Shown: in pieces, positions 62,493 through 64,000 of the stretch
How positions within the stretch are numbered: the first letter of the stretch is position 1
How the letters are laid out: the number at the start of each line of letters is the position of its first letter
Origin: Clostridium saccharobutylicum DSM 13864
Lineage (GTDB): Bacteria > Bacillota > Clostridia > Clostridiales > Clostridiaceae
Direction: 5' to 3'
Length of the DNA: 64,000 nt
Assembly (NCBI RefSeq): GCF_000473995.1
Contig: NC_022571.1
Coordinates: 3,627,416 to 3,691,415, forward strand
The notes under the pieces: model-generated
Database searches by the model: none
What the model saw: only the letters and a program-made list of their open reading frames with translations
What the model was told of the DNA's origin: nothing
Position numbers and translations under genes: made by a program

Positions 62493-63476
62493 TCAAAACC
62501 ACTTATCTCTTTTAAGAAGTAATATGACGCCAATAAATAGTGTTGGAATAAATATCATTCCAAAAACAATCCAAAATGCAAACTCATAATCGTGCATCGG
62601 AATTCCCTGCACATTCATAGAAAAAAGTCCACTAACAAGAGTCATAGGTAATATAGCAACTTGAATAATAGTAAACGTACGCATAAGACTGTTAATTGTA
62701 TGATTAGTAAGTGCTGCAAATGTATTATCTGCCGATTCTATAACTTCTTTATAATTTTCTAACATGTCCCATATTTTTTCTATCTTATCAGTAATATCAT
62801 CAAAGTATAAATCCATATCTTTAGGAAGATATTTTTCAATAACTTTTTCCAGTGTTATCATAACAGGCCTTAATGGCTTAATTACACTTCTATAATTTAT
62901 TATTTGCATTTTAGTTCTAGATATTGTTTCAAGCATTGATTTTGAACGATTAGAAAAGACTTGTCTGTTAATTTCATTGACGTTATTTCCAATCTTATCA
63001 AGCATAGGAAAACAATAATCAAATAACGTTTTAGTTATTCCATAGAGTAATAAAGCTGACCCTTCTTCCATGTACTCTTTTCGCACAGATTCTTCTAATT
63101 GACATTTTCGTGCTAGCTTAACCAACGGTTTAAGCTCTCCTTCATGAAGGGTTACAAGATAATCATGACCTATAAATATATCTATTTCCTCAGAATCAAG
63201 TCTGAAAAGTTCTTTTTTATATCTTGGAAGATGAAGAACAATAAAACTATAGTCCTCATAAGAATCTATCTTTGATCTTTGATGTTCAGTCATACAATCC
63301 TCCAAAAGAAGTTCATGGAAGTCATACATGTCTTCAAGCATTGTAATCTCTTTTTCGGTAGGTCTTATAATATCAATCCATTTAAGTCCATTGAATTCAA
63401 TAATCTTTACTTCTGAATTTAGTTTCATCAAAGTAACATCATTCTTTTTATCACTTTTAAATGGCAATGTAAACAT
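62493..63476 (-). CDS. corA: CorA family divalent-cation transporter
   Basis: 327 residues. A large cytoplasmic N-terminal funnel (about 1-260) with a long stalk helix, then two C-terminal helices. The family GMN selectivity motif appears as SGLFSMNVQGIPMH (Ser-Met-Asn), a variant worth noting; GMN is usual. The C-terminus is basic (LLKRDKWF). It carries Mg2+ or related cations down their gradient. GGAGGGAG precedes the ATG and is part of a possible RNA switch in the leader. Confidence 0.92.
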   Translation of the reverse strand: MFTLPFKSDKKNDVTLMKLNSEVKIIEFNGLKWIDIIRPTEKEITMLEDMYDFHELLLEDCMTEHQRSKIDSYEDYSFIVLHLPRYKKELFRLDSEEIDIFIGHDYLVTLHEGELKPLVKLARKCQLEESVRKEYMEEGSALLLYGITKTLFDYCFPMLDKIGNNVNEINRQVFSNRSKSMLETISRTKMQIINYRSVIKPLRPVMITLEKVIEKYLPKDMDLYFDDITDKIEKIWDMLENYKEVIESADNTFAALTNHTINSLMRTFTIIQVAILPMTLVSGLFSMNVQGIPMHDYEFAFWIVFGMIFIPTLFIGVILLLKRDKWF

Positions 63477-63478
63477 AA

Positions 63479-63546
63479 TAATCTCCCTCCATTTTTAGGG
63501 AAGATTATTAAATCAGGTTAGACGAGTATTAGGACTTAATCTTCCC
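63479..63546 (-). promoter_or_regulatory. corA leader with mutually exclusive hairpins
   Basis: On the minus strand GGGAAGATTA (63546-63537) pairs perfectly with TAATCTTCCC (63507-63498), and that second segment can instead pair with GGGAGATTA (63487-63479), which contains part of the ribosome site. This gives a plausible ON/OFF translational switch. On the plus strand the first hairpin is followed by TTTTTT and looks like an ordinary terminator. The remainder of 63547-63864 is AT-rich with no gene. Confidence 0.45.
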
Positions 63547-63864
63547 TTTTTTAATATTAAATTTTTATAATTTTTTTGGGACAGATAGTCATCCACTCAA
63601 ATTCACCCACCCTTTTTATTTAAATAAATAAAAATATTTTTATAGTTTTCATATATTTATTGATTTTAAATACGCCTTTTAAAGTATAATAATATAATTC
63701 AAAATTTTGATGTATTTTGATTTTTAATCATAAAATATTAAACTCCCAAAATTTATAAAAAACAAAATAAAATTACTCATCTCATTTATTTTATTCAATT
63801 ATTCTCATTCTGGTACCAAAATACATGCAATCAAGAAGCAATTTATATTTAAATAATTTTAATT

Positions 63865-64000
63865 TTACGAATTTACATAATCTATTAATTTCTCTATATA
63901 CTTCTTATTTGTAAAATCTACAGGATTATCATATGCATCAAGCATCTCTTTTTCCTCATCTGTTAAGTCTTCCTTCTTTTTGCTCTTTATCTTATTCTTC
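63865..64000 (-). CDS. C-terminal end of an unknown gene (runs off the window)
   Basis: The last 44 codons of a minus-strand frame, reading KNKIKSKKKEDLTDEEKEML then DAYDNPVDFTNKKYIEKLID and YVNS before TAA at 63865-63867. Highly charged and helical; no stop interrupts it up to the edge. No family recognised. Confidence 0.55.
   Translation of the reverse strand, partial: KNKIKSKKKEDLTDEEKEMLDAYDNPVDFTNKKYIEKLIDYVNS

Overview
The window is a low-GC, AT-rich chromosomal stretch of an anaerobic, spore-forming Clostridium. Sporulation genes (an alpha/beta small acid-soluble spore protein, a SpoVA operon), strong purine-rich Shine-Dalgarno sites, frequent TTG starts and a clostridial-type xylose locus all fit Clostridium sensu stricto, close to solventogenic species such as C. 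beijerinckii. The species is an inference. I see no rRNA, tRNA, CRISPR array, intact insertion sequence or prophage.

Layout. 1-2356: membrane genes on the minus strand (partial floA, nfeD, an orphan sensor kinase). 2514-7030: LysR regulator, DMT exporter and a secreted multidomain surface protein. 7768-16149: a minus-strand xylose block with xylulokinase, a ROK regulator, transaldolase, transketolase, a DUF4867 protein and a FucI-like isomerase that is probably the xylose isomerase; together these lead from xylose to the pentose-phosphate pool. 16604-22600: spore genes, namely a SASP, a YetF/DUF4363 pair and a DUF1657-DUF421/DUF1657-spoVAC-spoVAD-spoVAE-DUF1657 operon resembling the mobile spoVA cluster linked to spore heat resistance in Bacillus. 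23106-34347: housekeeping and transport genes (YitT, hemerythrin, sugar-binding protein, lipoprotein, PAP2 phosphatase, MntR/MntH, NhaA, CNNM/CorC protein). 34916: an orphan P-II protein. 35506-45359: two tandem copies of a five-gene branched-chain amino-acid ABC operon, one with a frameshifted livM. 45995-54900: flippase, phosphatase, a BlaI/M56 sensor pair, GNAT, YetF, lipoprotein, VOC and Nudix genes. 55453-60798: small genes, an FtsW/RodA remnant, two tandem secreted proteins of unknown family, an XRE-cupin/EmrE pair and an SdpI-type protein. 61063-64000: an ABC ATPase, CorA with a suspicious leader, and the end of an unknown gene.

The most unusual content is non-coding. Two families of large fold-back repeats (called A and B here) occupy many intergenic spaces. 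Family A has TATAGATAT-type ends, long inverted arms and a conserved apical region; the arms differ between copies but stay complementary. Family B has ends like GACACATTCAAAAAAATAAC. Both families can carry the same internal double-hairpin module (M). A third small element (C) sits inside one A copy with a perfect 16-bp terminal inverted repeat and a 7-bp target duplication. Two gene remnants also survive: the tail of a cell-wall-binding-repeat protein, still next to its hairpin, and the C-terminus of an FtsW/RodA-type protein.
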